58,341 nucleotides of DNA from Microbacteriaceae bacterium 3FA27C10 (GTDB lineage Bacteria; Actinomycetota; Actinomycetes; Actinomycetales; Microbacteriaceae). The position numbers and the translations under genes are program-made. Within the stretch, counting starts at the first letter, position 1, and each line of letters starts with the position of its first letter. The stretch is from positions 1 through 58,341 of the forward strand of contig SCNI01000022.1 in the NCBI GenBank assembly GCA_005502775.1, written 5' to 3'. A model generated the notes under the pieces. That model searched no databases. It saw only the letters and a list, made by a program, of their open reading frames with translations, and was not told where the DNA came from. Below, piece after piece: positions 24,585 through 33,312 of this stretch.

Positions 24585-25079
24585 GTGCAGGTCGAAATTG
24601 GTGACACGGCGGTCTACCCCCACCACGGGGCCGCAACAGTCACCGCGGTCAAGACACGAGTAATCAAAGGTAAGGAAGCGGCATATGTGTCGTTGCGGGT
24701 GCACTCCAACGACTTGATGATCGAGCTACCGGTCGCGAAATTCGATGACGTCGGCGTCCGCGACGTCATCAACGCTGCCGGGGTGGAAGGCGTCTACGCG
24801 GTGCTGCGCGCGGATGTTCCCGAAGATTTGAGCAACTGGTCCAGGCGGTACAAGGCCAACCAGGAGAAGCTCGTCTCCGGCGACGTGGTCCGGGCCGCTG
24901 AAGTGGTCCGGGACCTGTGGCGCCGCGACGTGATCCGGGGGGTGTCGACGGGTGAGAAAGCGATGCTGATCAAAGCCCGCCACATCGTCGAGTCCGAACT
25001 CGCCCTCGCCCTGAACTGCACCCAGGACAAAGCCGCCGCCGTCGTGACCGGAGTGCTGGAAGAAAACCTGCCCGGCTAG
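24585..25079 (+). CDS. CarD-family RNA polymerase-binding regulator (copy 2)
   Basis: A 164-residue protein (VQVEIGDTAVYPHHGAATV, then NWSRRYKANQEKLVSG, then LWRRDVIRGVSTGEKAML). It is the same length as and strongly similar to copy 1 at 19539. A GTG start with GGGGG upstream is chosen because it matches the paralogue start; a longer frame upstream adds sequence without family similarity. It is divergent from the Fic antitoxin. Its stop overlaps the stop of the convergent gene at 25076. Confidence 0.88.
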   Translation: MQVEIGDTAVYPHHGAATVTAVKTRVIKGKEAAYVSLRVHSNDLMIELPVAKFDDVGVRDVINAAGVEGVYAVLRADVPEDLSNWSRRYKANQEKLVSGDVVRAAEVVRDLWRRDVIRGVSTGEKAMLIKARHIVESELALALNCTQDKAAAVVTGVLEENLPG

Positions 25080-25717
25080 TCCGAGTGCTTCGCGCGGGCA
25101 CGCGCCGCGGCTTCCGACCTAGCTTCAACGGCGGGATCGGTGATGGAGATCATGACGGTGCTGTCGCGCCGATCAAACCGCTGCACCGTCACAGAAGCAC
25201 CACTAGTCGTCCAGACCGTGACCGACGTATTCTCGAAACCCGGAAGCGGCTGCGGAGCCCCCAGCGCTTTCCAGAGGTGCCGGTGGAGTTTCCGGTAGCC
25301 GGCCTTCACCGTTTTGCTGCCCGGGACTGGGCTGGAGTAGGCGAAAAGCATCACGCCGAGAAACTCGTCCTGGAAACGCGTCCAGGACGCGGAGACGGTC
25401 TCGGACAGATCACACCGGAGGGTGAAAATCGCTGTGTCTCCACCGTATTCGTGCGGGACCGAGCCATCCGGGTGCAGCCCGCACGAGCTAAACAGGACAT
25501 CAAGGTCCTCAGCCTCGTCAACGGGTATCGCGGCGGCGAGCTGCTGGATGAGGCTGGCAAGGGCGTCGGGGGCCGGGATGAGAAGGTCGGACACCCGACT
25601 CAGACTAGGACCGATCCATGCACCGAGCTCTCTGGCAGGGTGGCTGGGCGACGAGGGAGACCCCTCGTGCTCCCCCGTGATAATCCACGACCGGCCTGGG
25701 TTGATCTTGACCGTCAC
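25076..25717 (-). CDS. Hypothetical protein, pair member B
   Basis: A 213-residue protein with no recognised family. It appears soluble, with mixed strands and helices, and a C-terminus of Ala/Arg-rich helix (EARSEAAARARAKHSD). The GTG start overlaps the stop of the upstream gene by four bases (GTGA), so the two are coupled and probably work together. Confidence 0.6.
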   Translation of the reverse strand: MTVKINPGRSWIITGEHEGSPSSPSHPARELGAWIGPSLSRVSDLLIPAPDALASLIQQLAAAIPVDEAEDLDVLFSSCGLHPDGSVPHEYGGDTAIFTLRCDLSETVSASWTRFQDEFLGVMLFAYSSPVPGSKTVKAGYRKLHRHLWKALGAPQPLPGFENTSVTVWTTSGASVTVQRFDRRDSTVMISITDPAVEARSEAAARARAKHSD

Positions 25718-26361
25718 TGCCCGGGTGGGTCTGTGACGGCGAACGGTGCCGTGCGGGGTGGTGTGCGGAATGGGACAAACCAGCTGACGTAGTCGAGGTT
25801 CGCGGAGCCTTCGAGCGTCCGTGGATGGGCTTCGAGGTCTTCAGCGTCCCAGTAGAGGAGTTCGTGGTCGTCGTCTTCGAACAGGATGCCTTCGACGTCG
25901 TTTCGCCATTCCTCGTCGACCTCGAGTTCGTAGGTGTCGATCAACACCTCCACCCGGTCCAGAAGCAACTTCACCGCCAGTGCTTCCGCGATCGTCGCGG
26001 GATACTCCCACGACGTCGCTATACGGGTGGTCACGACAACGGTCGCGACGAGGAACTGGTGCAGGAACCGTCCGTCGTAGCGGTCCAGAAACTGTTCCGG
26101 CAGACCGTGTAACGCCATCGTCTCTTCGGCGTCGAAGTCGCCGGTGTTGTACGCGGTGAGGTCTTCGAAGAGTTCGTCAACGAGGATCTCTCCCGCGGTC
26201 CAGAACATCCCCACGAGCAGATGCACGTGCGGCTCCAGACGTCGACGCGTGAACGCATCGACGTCCTCATCCAACAGCATCTCGGAGAACAGCCCGACGA
26301 TCCCCGCACACTTCACCGAGTCGGCCCGGAAGTCCTCAGCGCTCACGCTCACCCCATCCAC
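25714..26361 (-). CDS. Hypothetical protein, pair member A
   Basis: A 215-residue acidic protein, probably mostly helical (VDAFTRRRLEPHVHLLVGMF, ALAVKLLLDRVEVLIDTYELEVDEEW) with an acidic patch LFEDDDHELLYWDAEDLEAH. No family is recognised. It is the first gene of a two-gene coupled unit. Third-position GC and the GTGA coupling support coding. Confidence 0.6.
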   Translation of the reverse strand: MDGVSVSAEDFRADSVKCAGIVGLFSEMLLDEDVDAFTRRRLEPHVHLLVGMFWTAGEILVDELFEDLTAYNTGDFDAEETMALHGLPEQFLDRYDGRFLHQFLVATVVVTTRIATSWEYPATIAEALAVKLLLDRVEVLIDTYELEVDEEWRNDVEGILFEDDDHELLYWDAEDLEAHPRTLEGSANLDYVSWFVPFRTPPRTAPFAVTDPPGQ

Positions 26362-26411
26362 GAACCCACCCTAACCAGCCCAACCATTACACGTCTCAAG
26401 GCGAAGGTTTC

Positions 26412-26712
26412 GGTCGCGCGTTGCGCGACCTCCCCTCCCCCAGGGACGTAGGCGGCGAGGTTCTCGAGGCTCGTCGCGTTGCGCATGGTGGCCCTGGGCC
26501 GGGCCACCGCATCCCACCCCGCTGGGATGGGATCGGCCGCGCCGGCTCCGCACCTGAACGGTGCTCCACCGCTCGCGCGGCCGCCCTGCCCCGACCGAGG
26601 CTCCATCCACTTTCAGTGGACTCGCTCGGGGCGATGCAAGGTATGATTGGCGTAACGCTACGCGCCACACCAATCCCTTGCCCTGCGGGGCCCGACCCAC
26701 CCCTGGTGGGTC
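26412..26712. other. Hairpin-dense non-coding region, oriT candidate
   Basis: Between the hypothetical pair and mobC, about 380 bases lack a gene but hold many dyads: GGTCGCGC/GCGCGACC (26412-26430), GGTGGCCC/GGGCCACC (26487-26508), CATCCCA/TGGGATG (26510-26529), TCCACT/AGTGGA (26606-26620) nested in CCCCGA/TCGGGG, ATTGG/CCAAT around GGCGTAACGCTACGCGCC (about 26646-26675), and GACCCACC/GGTGGGTC (26694-26712). The position just before mobC and the relaxase fits oriT. The nic site is not identified. Confidence 0.5.
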
Positions 26713-26742
26713 CCTCCGCTCTCGCTCCGGAGGTCCTCATCA

Positions 26743-27249
26743 GTGTCTGATTCGTCCCGCTGGCGCCTCTTCGGCCGCGGCGAACCTGCCGCACCCGAAG
26801 ACCCACCAGCAGTGGTGCCGGCGAACGAGCCGACACCACCAACAAGTGCGGCAGTCGACGCCAACCCTGCGGGGTCATCGTGGTCTGGGCCACGCGGTGA
26901 ACGCGTGAAAACCGTCGCCGTGCGCCTCACCCCGGACGAGCACGCTCGGTGGGTTCAGGCCGCGGAACAGGATGGCCGGCAGCAGCTCGGACGGTGGGTG
27001 CGCGAGTCCGTCGACGACCGTCTGGCGGGGCGACCGGATCGTCCCGAACCCGCTGCGACGGAGGAGGTCCGGGCGATGCGCGCGGAGCTGTCTCACGTTG
27101 GGTCGAACCTGAACCAGATCGCGAAAGCGTTGAACATCGCCGAGCTCGGTGGAGGGGCTGCGCCGGAGCTTCGGGTGGTTACTCAAGTCATCGACGACAC
27201 CCGCAAAGCAATGGCGGCGCTGCGCGACGAGCTGCAGGAGCGGGCATGA
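26743..27249 (+). CDS. mobC: MobC-type relaxosome accessory protein
   Basis: A 168-residue protein. The N-terminal 50 residues are Pro/Ala-rich. They are followed by an RHH-like DNA-binding part (VKTVAVRLTPDEHARWVQAA) and a C-terminal helix with the MobC signature HVGSNLNQIAKALN. MobC helps the relaxase open oriT. The GTG start at 26743 is used. It starts the coupled mob operon; its stop overlaps the next ATG (ATGA). Confidence 0.85.
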   Translation: MSDSSRWRLFGRGEPAAPEDPPAVVPANEPTPPTSAAVDANPAGSSWSGPRGERVKTVAVRLTPDEHARWVQAAEQDGRQQLGRWVRESVDDRLAGRPDRPEPAATEEVRAMRAELSHVGSNLNQIAKALNIAELGGGAAPELRVVTQVIDDTRKAMAALRDELQERA

Positions 27250-27425
27250 CCGGAACACCGTTGCCGGGGTCATTGCAGGAGTACCTGATGGTGTGGTGCG
27301 GCGACCTCCTCGCCGGCCTTGACGCAGCCTCCCCCGCGCACAGGTGGTGCGGCACTCCGTGCGCATCGACAGTGGGGGTGCATGGCCGTCCCGAGGGCGT
27401 GTGCAGCGTCACGTGGAATGGGTGA
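27246..27425 (+). CDS. Hypothetical 59-residue protein in the mob operon
   Basis: Starts with ATG inside the mobC stop (ATGA) and ends in a GTGA overlap with the next small ORF. The product (MTGTPLPGSLQEYLMVWCGD...) has three cysteines and no recognised fold. Coupling on both sides is the main support. It could be one half of a gene split by a frameshift with the ORF at 27422. Confidence 0.4.
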   Translation: MTGTPLPGSLQEYLMVWCGDLLAGLDAASPAHRWCGTPCASTVGVHGRPEGVCSVTWNG

Positions 27426-27535
27426 CCGGTGAGCTCGCAGCGTCCCCGCTGCCGGAGCTCACGCCGGCGCCGGTCGAGTTCCCTCCGCTGCCTGCTGGGT
27501 ACCCGCACACGGAGGCGGTGCGCGACCGGTGGTGA
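27422..27535 (+). CDS. Hypothetical 37-residue protein in the mob operon
   Basis: GTG start overlaps the previous stop, and the TGA overlaps the relaxase GTG at 27529. The product is Pro-rich (VTGELAASPLPELTPAPVEF...). It may serve mainly to couple translation into the relaxase, or be the second half of a split gene. Confidence 0.35.
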   Translation: MTGELAASPLPELTPAPVEFPPLPAGYPHTEAVRDRW

Positions 27536-28284
27536 TTGCGAAGATCACCAAAGGATCCAGGCCCGGTGACATTGCCGCGTACCTCCACGGGCCCGGCAAA
27601 GCCAACGAGCACCGATACGAACGCCGCTCTGGTGGAGCCGTCATCGGCGGCAATCTCGGTCGTGAGGGTGACCGGAACGGGAACGCTTGGGCGCAGGACC
27701 TTCGTGCTGCGACCCGGACCCGGGGCGAGATCAAGAACCCGATCTGGCACGCCTCCCTTCGGGCCGCACCAGGTGATCGGCGTTTGTCGGATGCGGAGTG
27801 GCGAGACGCCGGCCAGCACATGGCGGAGAAACTCGGCTATGAGAACCACCCGTGGGTGATGGTCCGCCACGGCGACGACCACGTCCACGTCGTCGTGTCC
27901 CGTGTCTCGGAAGAGGGCGAGGTGTGGCACGCCCGGCAGGACTACCGGAAAGCCCAAACGGCCGCGACCGAAATCGAGAAACAGTACGGGCTGCAGCAGG
28001 CCCCCCGCACCCGAAACGTTGAGCAGTCCCGGACGCCCCAATCGCAGGTTGTGGAGTCCCAGCAGAAGCAAGCCGAACAGATCCAAAAAGAACGAACCGA
28101 AACCGCCGAGCAAGCCCGCGAGGCCTACCGAATTGCGTCCCGAGGTCAGGCGCCGGCACAAGACGCCGTCCGCACGCGGCCTGCCCCCGAGCCGGCCGCG
28201 CAGGAGCAATCAGAGGTGGCTGAGCGGATTCGCCGGGCCCGGGAACAAGCCAGCCGCGACAGCGACCGCGACCAGAGCCGCTGA
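27529..28284 (+). CDS. MOBP-type relaxase
   Basis: A 251-residue conjugative relaxase. The N-terminal IAKITKGSRPGDIAAYLHGPGKANEH resembles MOBP enzymes, and the metal-binding motif III is VRHGDDHVHVVVSRV. The tail from about residue 150 is a Gln/Glu/Arg-rich coiled segment. It is short for the family, whose members often exceed 400 residues, but has the full nicking domain. It nicks oriT and leads the strand to VirD4. The GTG start is coupled to the preceding small ORF. Confidence 0.85.
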   Translation: MVIAKITKGSRPGDIAAYLHGPGKANEHRYERRSGGAVIGGNLGREGDRNGNAWAQDLRAATRTRGEIKNPIWHASLRAAPGDRRLSDAEWRDAGQHMAEKLGYENHPWVMVRHGDDHVHVVVSRVSEEGEVWHARQDYRKAQTAATEIEKQYGLQQAPRTRNVEQSRTPQSQVVESQQKQAEQIQKERTETAEQAREAYRIASRGQAPAQDAVRTRPAPEPAAQEQSEVAERIRRAREQASRDSDRDQSR

Positions 28285-28321
28285 TGCAGCACGCGTACAG
28301 AGTCAGCAGACTGGGGTCGCA

Positions 28322-29473
28322 ATGAAAGCGATCACCGTAGGCCTCATCCTCGAGCACAGAATGCTCGTCGACACCCTCACCGCCTGGTTCCACCGACGAG
28401 CACCCGCCGACATCCACCTCGTCGCCACCGCCACCACCAACACCACGATCCAGGGTGATCTCGCCGACGCGAACGTCATCATTGCCGACCGAACGACCCT
28501 CACGCCATCCGCAGCGAATGCGGCCGCGATCGTCCTCCTGGTGGATGACATCGGCGCAGAGGAATTCGACGACGAACGCGTGCGCGCGTATGCGGCTTCG
28601 ACAGACGAGGTCGACGTTCTCCCCGATGCAATCCGCGCGGCAGCTGGCTCGACGTTACAGACGCCGTTCTATTCGCCGCGGATCACAGAAGTCATTGACG
28701 CCAAGCCCCTCCGCCCGGCGGAGGTACCGAAGAACGCGGTGATCCTCACCGCGAAACAGCGGCGAGTGCTGGACCTGTATGTAAACGGGCTCACCGGGCA
28801 AGACATCGCTGAACAGTTGGGCATGGCACGCAACACTGTCCGGAGCTACATCAGGAACATCCGCGCCAAGTACCGCACCGCAGGATTTCCCGTCCGCAAC
28901 AAGATCGAACTCGTCCACGCCGCACACTCACCCGCAACCCTCACGAAACCGCGCACCATCCGCATGAATGCAACACCCGACGCCACACCTCGCGTCGAGG
29001 AGAGCAAAGCCCGACCCGATGCAGAGGAAGCGCTGCCACTCCCCCGACCGGCAGTGCCTCCCGCGCTCTCGCCTACGATGACCGTCGCCGATCTCAGCCG
29101 AATTTTCGGTCTCGACGAGAAGACAGTCCGGAAACATCTGACGAGCGGAACCATCCCCGCTTACCGAGTGAGACACCACTGGCTCATCTTCACCGCCGAA
29201 GTCCGCGCCCTCTTCGACGACCCCGAAAAGCCGGCCGATTCGACCTCGCCGATCGACATTCTGGCCGGCTACGGCGAGACCATCACACCCCGCGAACTTC
29301 AAGCCCTCTTCCAATCATCACGCCAAACCATCAACCTCTGGCTCAAACAAGGCATCCTGCCCGGCTACTGGATCGGCACCCGCTGGCTCATCCACACCCA
29401 CCAACTCCGCCACGCCCTCACCGCCTACAGCAACCAGAACCCCCCGCCTCCAGTAGCCGAAGTGACCGAATAG
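28322..29473 (+). CDS. LuxR-type regulator fused to two excisionase-like HTH units
   Basis: A 383-residue protein. A receiver-like N-terminus (about 1-120; possible phospho-Asp in ANVIIADRTT) is followed by a LuxR/NarL HTH (LTAKQRRVLDLYVNGLTGQDIAEQLGMARNTVRSYI, about 145-185). A Pro-rich linker comes next, then two short HTH_17/excisionase-like units (MTVADLSRIFGLDEKTVRKHL with IPAYRVRHHWLI, and ITPRELQALFQSSRQTINLWL with LPGYWIGTRWLI). It lies between relaxase and TraG, so control of transfer genes is likely. The start is the ATG at 28322, 37 bp after the relaxase. Confidence 0.75.
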   Translation: MKAITVGLILEHRMLVDTLTAWFHRRAPADIHLVATATTNTTIQGDLADANVIIADRTTLTPSAANAAAIVLLVDDIGAEEFDDERVRAYAASTDEVDVLPDAIRAAAGSTLQTPFYSPRITEVIDAKPLRPAEVPKNAVILTAKQRRVLDLYVNGLTGQDIAEQLGMARNTVRSYIRNIRAKYRTAGFPVRNKIELVHAAHSPATLTKPRTIRMNATPDATPRVEESKARPDAEEALPLPRPAVPPALSPTMTVADLSRIFGLDEKTVRKHLTSGTIPAYRVRHHWLIFTAEVRALFDDPEKPADSTSPIDILAGYGETITPRELQALFQSSRQTINLWLKQGILPGYWIGTRWLIHTHQLRHALTAYSNQNPPPPVAEVTE

Positions 29474-29616
29474 GCTCCCTCGCCGCCTCTGGGCACACGC
29501 TTGTCTTTACCCCCATCCAAAGCAGGTCGGCAATCGCCCGTCGCCGAGCCAAATTACCCCCTGTCGGGGGACGTGGATACGCTCGATGCGACAGCTGTAG
29601 GCGAAGGAGGCGGCAC

Positions 29617-31530
29617 ATGACGTGGGGACCACAAGCCCAAGGAGGCCCAACCGCACCCGTCCTACAACGCCTCGACGGGACATGGATGTGGCTGCTCCCA
29701 CTGGGCTGGATCGCAACACTCCCCGCCTGGGCCATCTGGTTCATGTTCGCCAGCATCGCCCCCACAGACGTCCTAGCGACGTGTCCACCCGATGAGTTCG
29801 GTGTCGCTCATAGTGGCGACTGCCCGGCCGCGCGAGAGATCGTCGGGCAGCAGCTCACAACCTTCGCAACGGTCCTCGCCGTGGCATGGCTGATCGCACT
29901 CGCCTTATCACTGGTGATCGGGTTCATCCAGGGCCGGCGCCGACGCGGGATTCTCTACGGACGCACGTTCCTGATCATTTTCAGCGTCCTCGTCGCCGCA
30001 ATCCCCTTTATCGCCTACCTGGCCGGCTACGGACTCGGACGACTCAGCACCGGTGCCCGCCTCCGGCGCAAGCGCACCCCGCCGCCACCGCCCACGCAGG
30101 CTGAGATCATCCGCGACTCCCCCGACCCCCTCGGCACGATCACTGAGATTATTACTCGCCGGACCGAGAAGCTCCCCGGCGCCGTTCTTGGCTGGTCTCT
30201 CGACGGGACGGACTCGATCGTGACCGCTCCCCCGCGCGGCGGTGTCCTCGTTCTTGGCCCACCCGGCTCCGGCAAGACCAGCGCCGTCCTCATTCCCACC
30301 GTGCTGCTCGCACCCGGCGCGTGCGTGTCATCGTCCATCAAGTCGGACGTCATGAACGCCACAGCCGCCGTCCGCGCCCAGAAAGGCAGGGTGTGGCACT
30401 TCGACCCAGGTGGAGACGAAGTCACCCCAGCCGGTGTCGAGCACGTCCGCTGGTCCCCACTCGTGTCGGTGCGCTCCTGGGATGATGCCCTCCAAGTCGG
30501 GAAGACTATGGCGGAACCTCTTCGGAAGGGTGACCGCGGCTCCGGTGATACCCACTTCGTCGGCCGCGCTACCGATTGGGTCCAAACCCTTCTCTACGCC
30601 GCCTATCTCGACGGTCGACCCATCGCCGACGTCGCCCAATGGGCAATGGCCGCCTCCGACGAGCAAGCCCAAACCGAGGTGCTGGAGATCCTCACGCGCG
30701 CCCAGAACGCGGGCGATGAAGGCGCAAGGATCGCCTCGCAAAAGCTTCTCGGGCTTATCTCCACCCCCGACCGGGAACGTGGATCGATCATCTCAACCAT
30801 GGTTGCTCTGCTGCGCGTCTACGACTCCGTCAATGCCAGAACTATCGGCGTCGACCCCAACTTCGACCCACGCGAATTCGTACGCTCCACCGACACCCTC
30901 TACATCACCGCTCGCCCCGACAAGCAGGAGCTCTACGCCCCGCTCCTCGCGGCTCTGCTCGAGCAGATCCGCTTCGAAACCTACGACCGCACCAAACACG
31001 AACAAGCAGGCCTCGAACCAGCCCACCCGCACGTCACCTTCGCCCTCGACGAAGCCAACACCACCGCCCCCATCCCCCTACCCGCGATCATCAGCGAAGC
31101 CGGCGGCCAAGGCCTCCACATCGTCGTCGGAATCCAAGCACTCGGCCCCGCAATCGCCCGCTGGGGCGACGCCGCGAAATCGTTCCTCACCCTCTTCCCC
31201 ACCAAAGTCATCTTCCGCGGCGTCTTCGATAAAGACACTGTGTCCGCACTGGCATCCGCTGCCGGTGAGTACGACCGACACGTCACCAGCTACGGAATCT
31301 CCACCAGCTACGTCGGCAAGTTCCTCATCCCCCTCCAAACGGTCAACCCCACCTACTCAATCGACCGCCGCGCAGTCCTCACCGAAGGCGACATCACCTC
31401 CATACCCGAAGACCGCGCACTCGTATGGGACGGCCCCACTTGGGGACTTCTAGCGATCGGTTATCACTGGCGAGCAGGAGTATGGGTCTCTTCTATCGAC
31501 AAGGCCAATTTCTCCGCACTCAACGCATAA
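29617..31530 (+). CDS. VirD4/TraG-type coupling ATPase
   Basis: A 637-residue coupling protein that brings the relaxase-DNA complex to a secretion channel. Three N-terminal membrane helices (within about 25-140) precede a RecA-like domain with Walker A VLGPPGSGKTSAVLIPT and Walker B VTFALDEANT. The ATG follows GAAGGAGG. It starts a new unit 143 bp after the regulator. Confidence 0.9.
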   Translation: MTWGPQAQGGPTAPVLQRLDGTWMWLLPLGWIATLPAWAIWFMFASIAPTDVLATCPPDEFGVAHSGDCPAAREIVGQQLTTFATVLAVAWLIALALSLVIGFIQGRRRRGILYGRTFLIIFSVLVAAIPFIAYLAGYGLGRLSTGARLRRKRTPPPPPTQAEIIRDSPDPLGTITEIITRRTEKLPGAVLGWSLDGTDSIVTAPPRGGVLVLGPPGSGKTSAVLIPTVLLAPGACVSSSIKSDVMNATAAVRAQKGRVWHFDPGGDEVTPAGVEHVRWSPLVSVRSWDDALQVGKTMAEPLRKGDRGSGDTHFVGRATDWVQTLLYAAYLDGRPIADVAQWAMAASDEQAQTEVLEILTRAQNAGDEGARIASQKLLGLISTPDRERGSIISTMVALLRVYDSVNARTIGVDPNFDPREFVRSTDTLYITARPDKQELYAPLLAALLEQIRFETYDRTKHEQAGLEPAHPHVTFALDEANTTAPIPLPAIISEAGGQGLHIVVGIQALGPAIARWGDAAKSFLTLFPTKVIFRGVFDKDTVSALASAAGEYDRHVTSYGISTSYVGKFLIPLQTVNPTYSIDRRAVLTEGDITSIPEDRALVWDGPTWGLLAIGYHWRAGVWVSSIDKANFSALNA

Positions 31531-31696
31531 CGCCATAACCAAAACCATAAATAACGCGGTAAAGCTAGCCCTGTCACTAGCGTGATGTAAGGTGCGTCCT
31601 ATTGTGTTTCAACACGCCTGTCAAAATGCAGCAGACGCGGTGGCAAAGCACGCAGTATGAGTTGCGAGTCATTCGGCAGTAATTCGTAGGAGGAAC
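31531..31696. promoter_or_regulatory. parA promoter region and partition-site candidate
   Basis: AT-richer than its surroundings. It contains repeated CCATAA/ATAACGC elements (about 31531-31560), CTAG-N8-CTAG (about 31565-31580), and the palindrome GTGTTTCAACAC (31604-31615), whose TGTTTCA matches half of a classical parS. A GTAGGAGGAAC ribosome site precedes parA. The site bound by the RHH partner protein is probably here. Confidence 0.45.
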
Positions 31697-32593
31697 ATGA
31701 GCATTCACCGTACGGTCACCGTCGCTCAAGGAAAGGGCGGCGTGGGTAAGACGAGCCTTGTCAGTAACATCGGGGGACTCGCCGCTGCCGCCGGTACTCG
31801 CGTCCTGATCGTTGACCTTGACCAGCAAGGTAACGTCGCCCGTGATCTCGGCTACCGACCAGACACGGGCGATGACCTTCTGACTTCCCTCATTACCGCC
31901 GCGCCCCTGCCTGTTCTAAGGGGCGTCCGCGAACGACTTGATGTCATTCCTGGCGGTCCGGCGTTAGGCGACGTCGCCGCAGTGATGGCCGGCCGTGCCC
32001 AACGTGGGGGAGGGGATCTCGCAAACGTCCTCGAAGCTAAGCTGGGTGCGATCGCAGATGATTACGACCTCATCCTCATCGACACTCCACCCGGCGATCG
32101 CATCATTGTCACCGCGGCACTCACAGTCTCACGCGCCGTAGTCATCCCTACACGGCCCGATGAGGCCAGCATCGACGGCGTAACGCGTATCGCGGAACGA
32201 TTCGTCGACGTGCGGGAACGGAACCCCGAGTTGCGCCTCGCGGGAGTGATTCTGTTTGCGATTGCATCTCGAACGACTCGCCTCGAGCGCGACGTGCGCG
32301 CCAGTCTTGCACAGGTCCTCGGAGACGCAGCGCCTGTGTTCGCAACCCGTATCCGTCATCTCGACAGCGCCGCCGCCGACGCGCGGCGACGTGGCCTCCT
32401 CGTTCATGAACTGGAAGAAGCAGGCATCACCGACCGTGCCGCCCGACTTACTGCGCTTCGCAATGGCACGAGTCCCATAGGCGGTCTTTACGCGCGTGAC
32501 GCGTCCGGATTGGCTAGTGACTACGAGAACATCGCTCGGGAGCTTTTGACGCGCGTCGCTGAGATTGAGCAGGAAGTGAGTGTTGCGTCATGA
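31697..32593 (+). CDS. parA: Plasmid partition ATPase ParA
   Basis: A 298-residue ParA/MinD-type ATPase with the deviant Walker A QGKGGVGKTSL, the switch I/DQQGN motif (VDLDQQGNVARDLGY), and Walker B (LILIDTPPGD). There is no N-terminal HTH. This fits type Ib partition systems whose partner is an RHH protein, as found here. The ATG has a strong AGGAGGA site. Confidence 0.9.
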   Translation: MSIHRTVTVAQGKGGVGKTSLVSNIGGLAAAAGTRVLIVDLDQQGNVARDLGYRPDTGDDLLTSLITAAPLPVLRGVRERLDVIPGGPALGDVAAVMAGRAQRGGGDLANVLEAKLGAIADDYDLILIDTPPGDRIIVTAALTVSRAVVIPTRPDEASIDGVTRIAERFVDVRERNPELRLAGVILFAIASRTTRLERDVRASLAQVLGDAAPVFATRIRHLDSAAADARRRGLLVHELEEAGITDRAARLTALRNGTSPIGGLYARDASGLASDYENIARELLTRVAEIEQEVSVAS

Positions 32594-33231
32594 GTGACCC
32601 GCAGATCGAACGTCCCAGCCTGGCCGACGCGTTCAAGGGCGCGGGTAGCGGCCGAGCCGCTGGCCTCATTGGCATTCTGCCCAAGACGCCACACCCCGTT
32701 CAGAAACCAACGGCCGACCGGCCCGGCATCCCCGATCCGGCAGCTCAAAACTCCATCGCCTCCGTGCCCGCAACGCGGCCACGTGTAACCAAGACCGCCC
32801 CGAAGCCCACCGCCGAACGATCCACGCGATCGCGCCGAGACACGACGGAGCACGAGGGCGTGCAGAACGTCGCTGTCTATCTTGAACCGGATATTCTCAC
32901 CCTCATTCGGGCTGCCAAGGGGCGCAGCGCGGCCGCGGGGGAGCCCGGGGTGACTTACGACGAACTTCTCGTCGATGCGCTCGACCATGTACCCGTAGAG
33001 CGACTGAGTGCCCAGTTTCAACCTGCACACCTTGACGCAGGCGCTGGGCCTCTGCAGCGGCGCTCCCGCCGGCCCCGTGGCAGTGGAGGTATTCAGATTC
33101 AGCTACGCCTGGACGGCAACCAGCGTCGCGCTCTCAACGAGCTCGCCGCCGATGTTGGCGCACCCTCGCGGAGCGCGCTCGTTGCTGCCGCATACCGGCT
33201 CTATTTTGCATCGAACGAGAACGAAAGCTGA
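32590..33231 (+). CDS. ParB-like partition partner (RHH type)
   Basis: A 213-residue protein coupled to parA (ATGA overlap). The first 90 residues are Pro/Ala/Thr-rich. They are followed by a VQNVAVYLEPDILTLIRAAKGRSA segment and a C-terminal RHH-like part (IQIQLRLDGNQRRALNELAADVGAPSRSALVAAAYRLYF). It shows no similarity to classical ParB. The operon position makes it the centromere-binding partner. Confidence 0.7.
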   Translation: MSDPQIERPSLADAFKGAGSGRAAGLIGILPKTPHPVQKPTADRPGIPDPAAQNSIASVPATRPRVTKTAPKPTAERSTRSRRDTTEHEGVQNVAVYLEPDILTLIRAAKGRSAAAGEPGVTYDELLVDALDHVPVERLSAQFQPAHLDAGAGPLQRRSRRPRGSGGIQIQLRLDGNQRRALNELAADVGAPSRSALVAAAYRLYFASNENES

Positions 33232-33312
33232 CCTAGCCGGGCCATGATGCCTACGAGGTAGGCCAAGATCCTCAATACGGCGATCATCGGGGCACCTACC
33301 GGCACCAACGGG

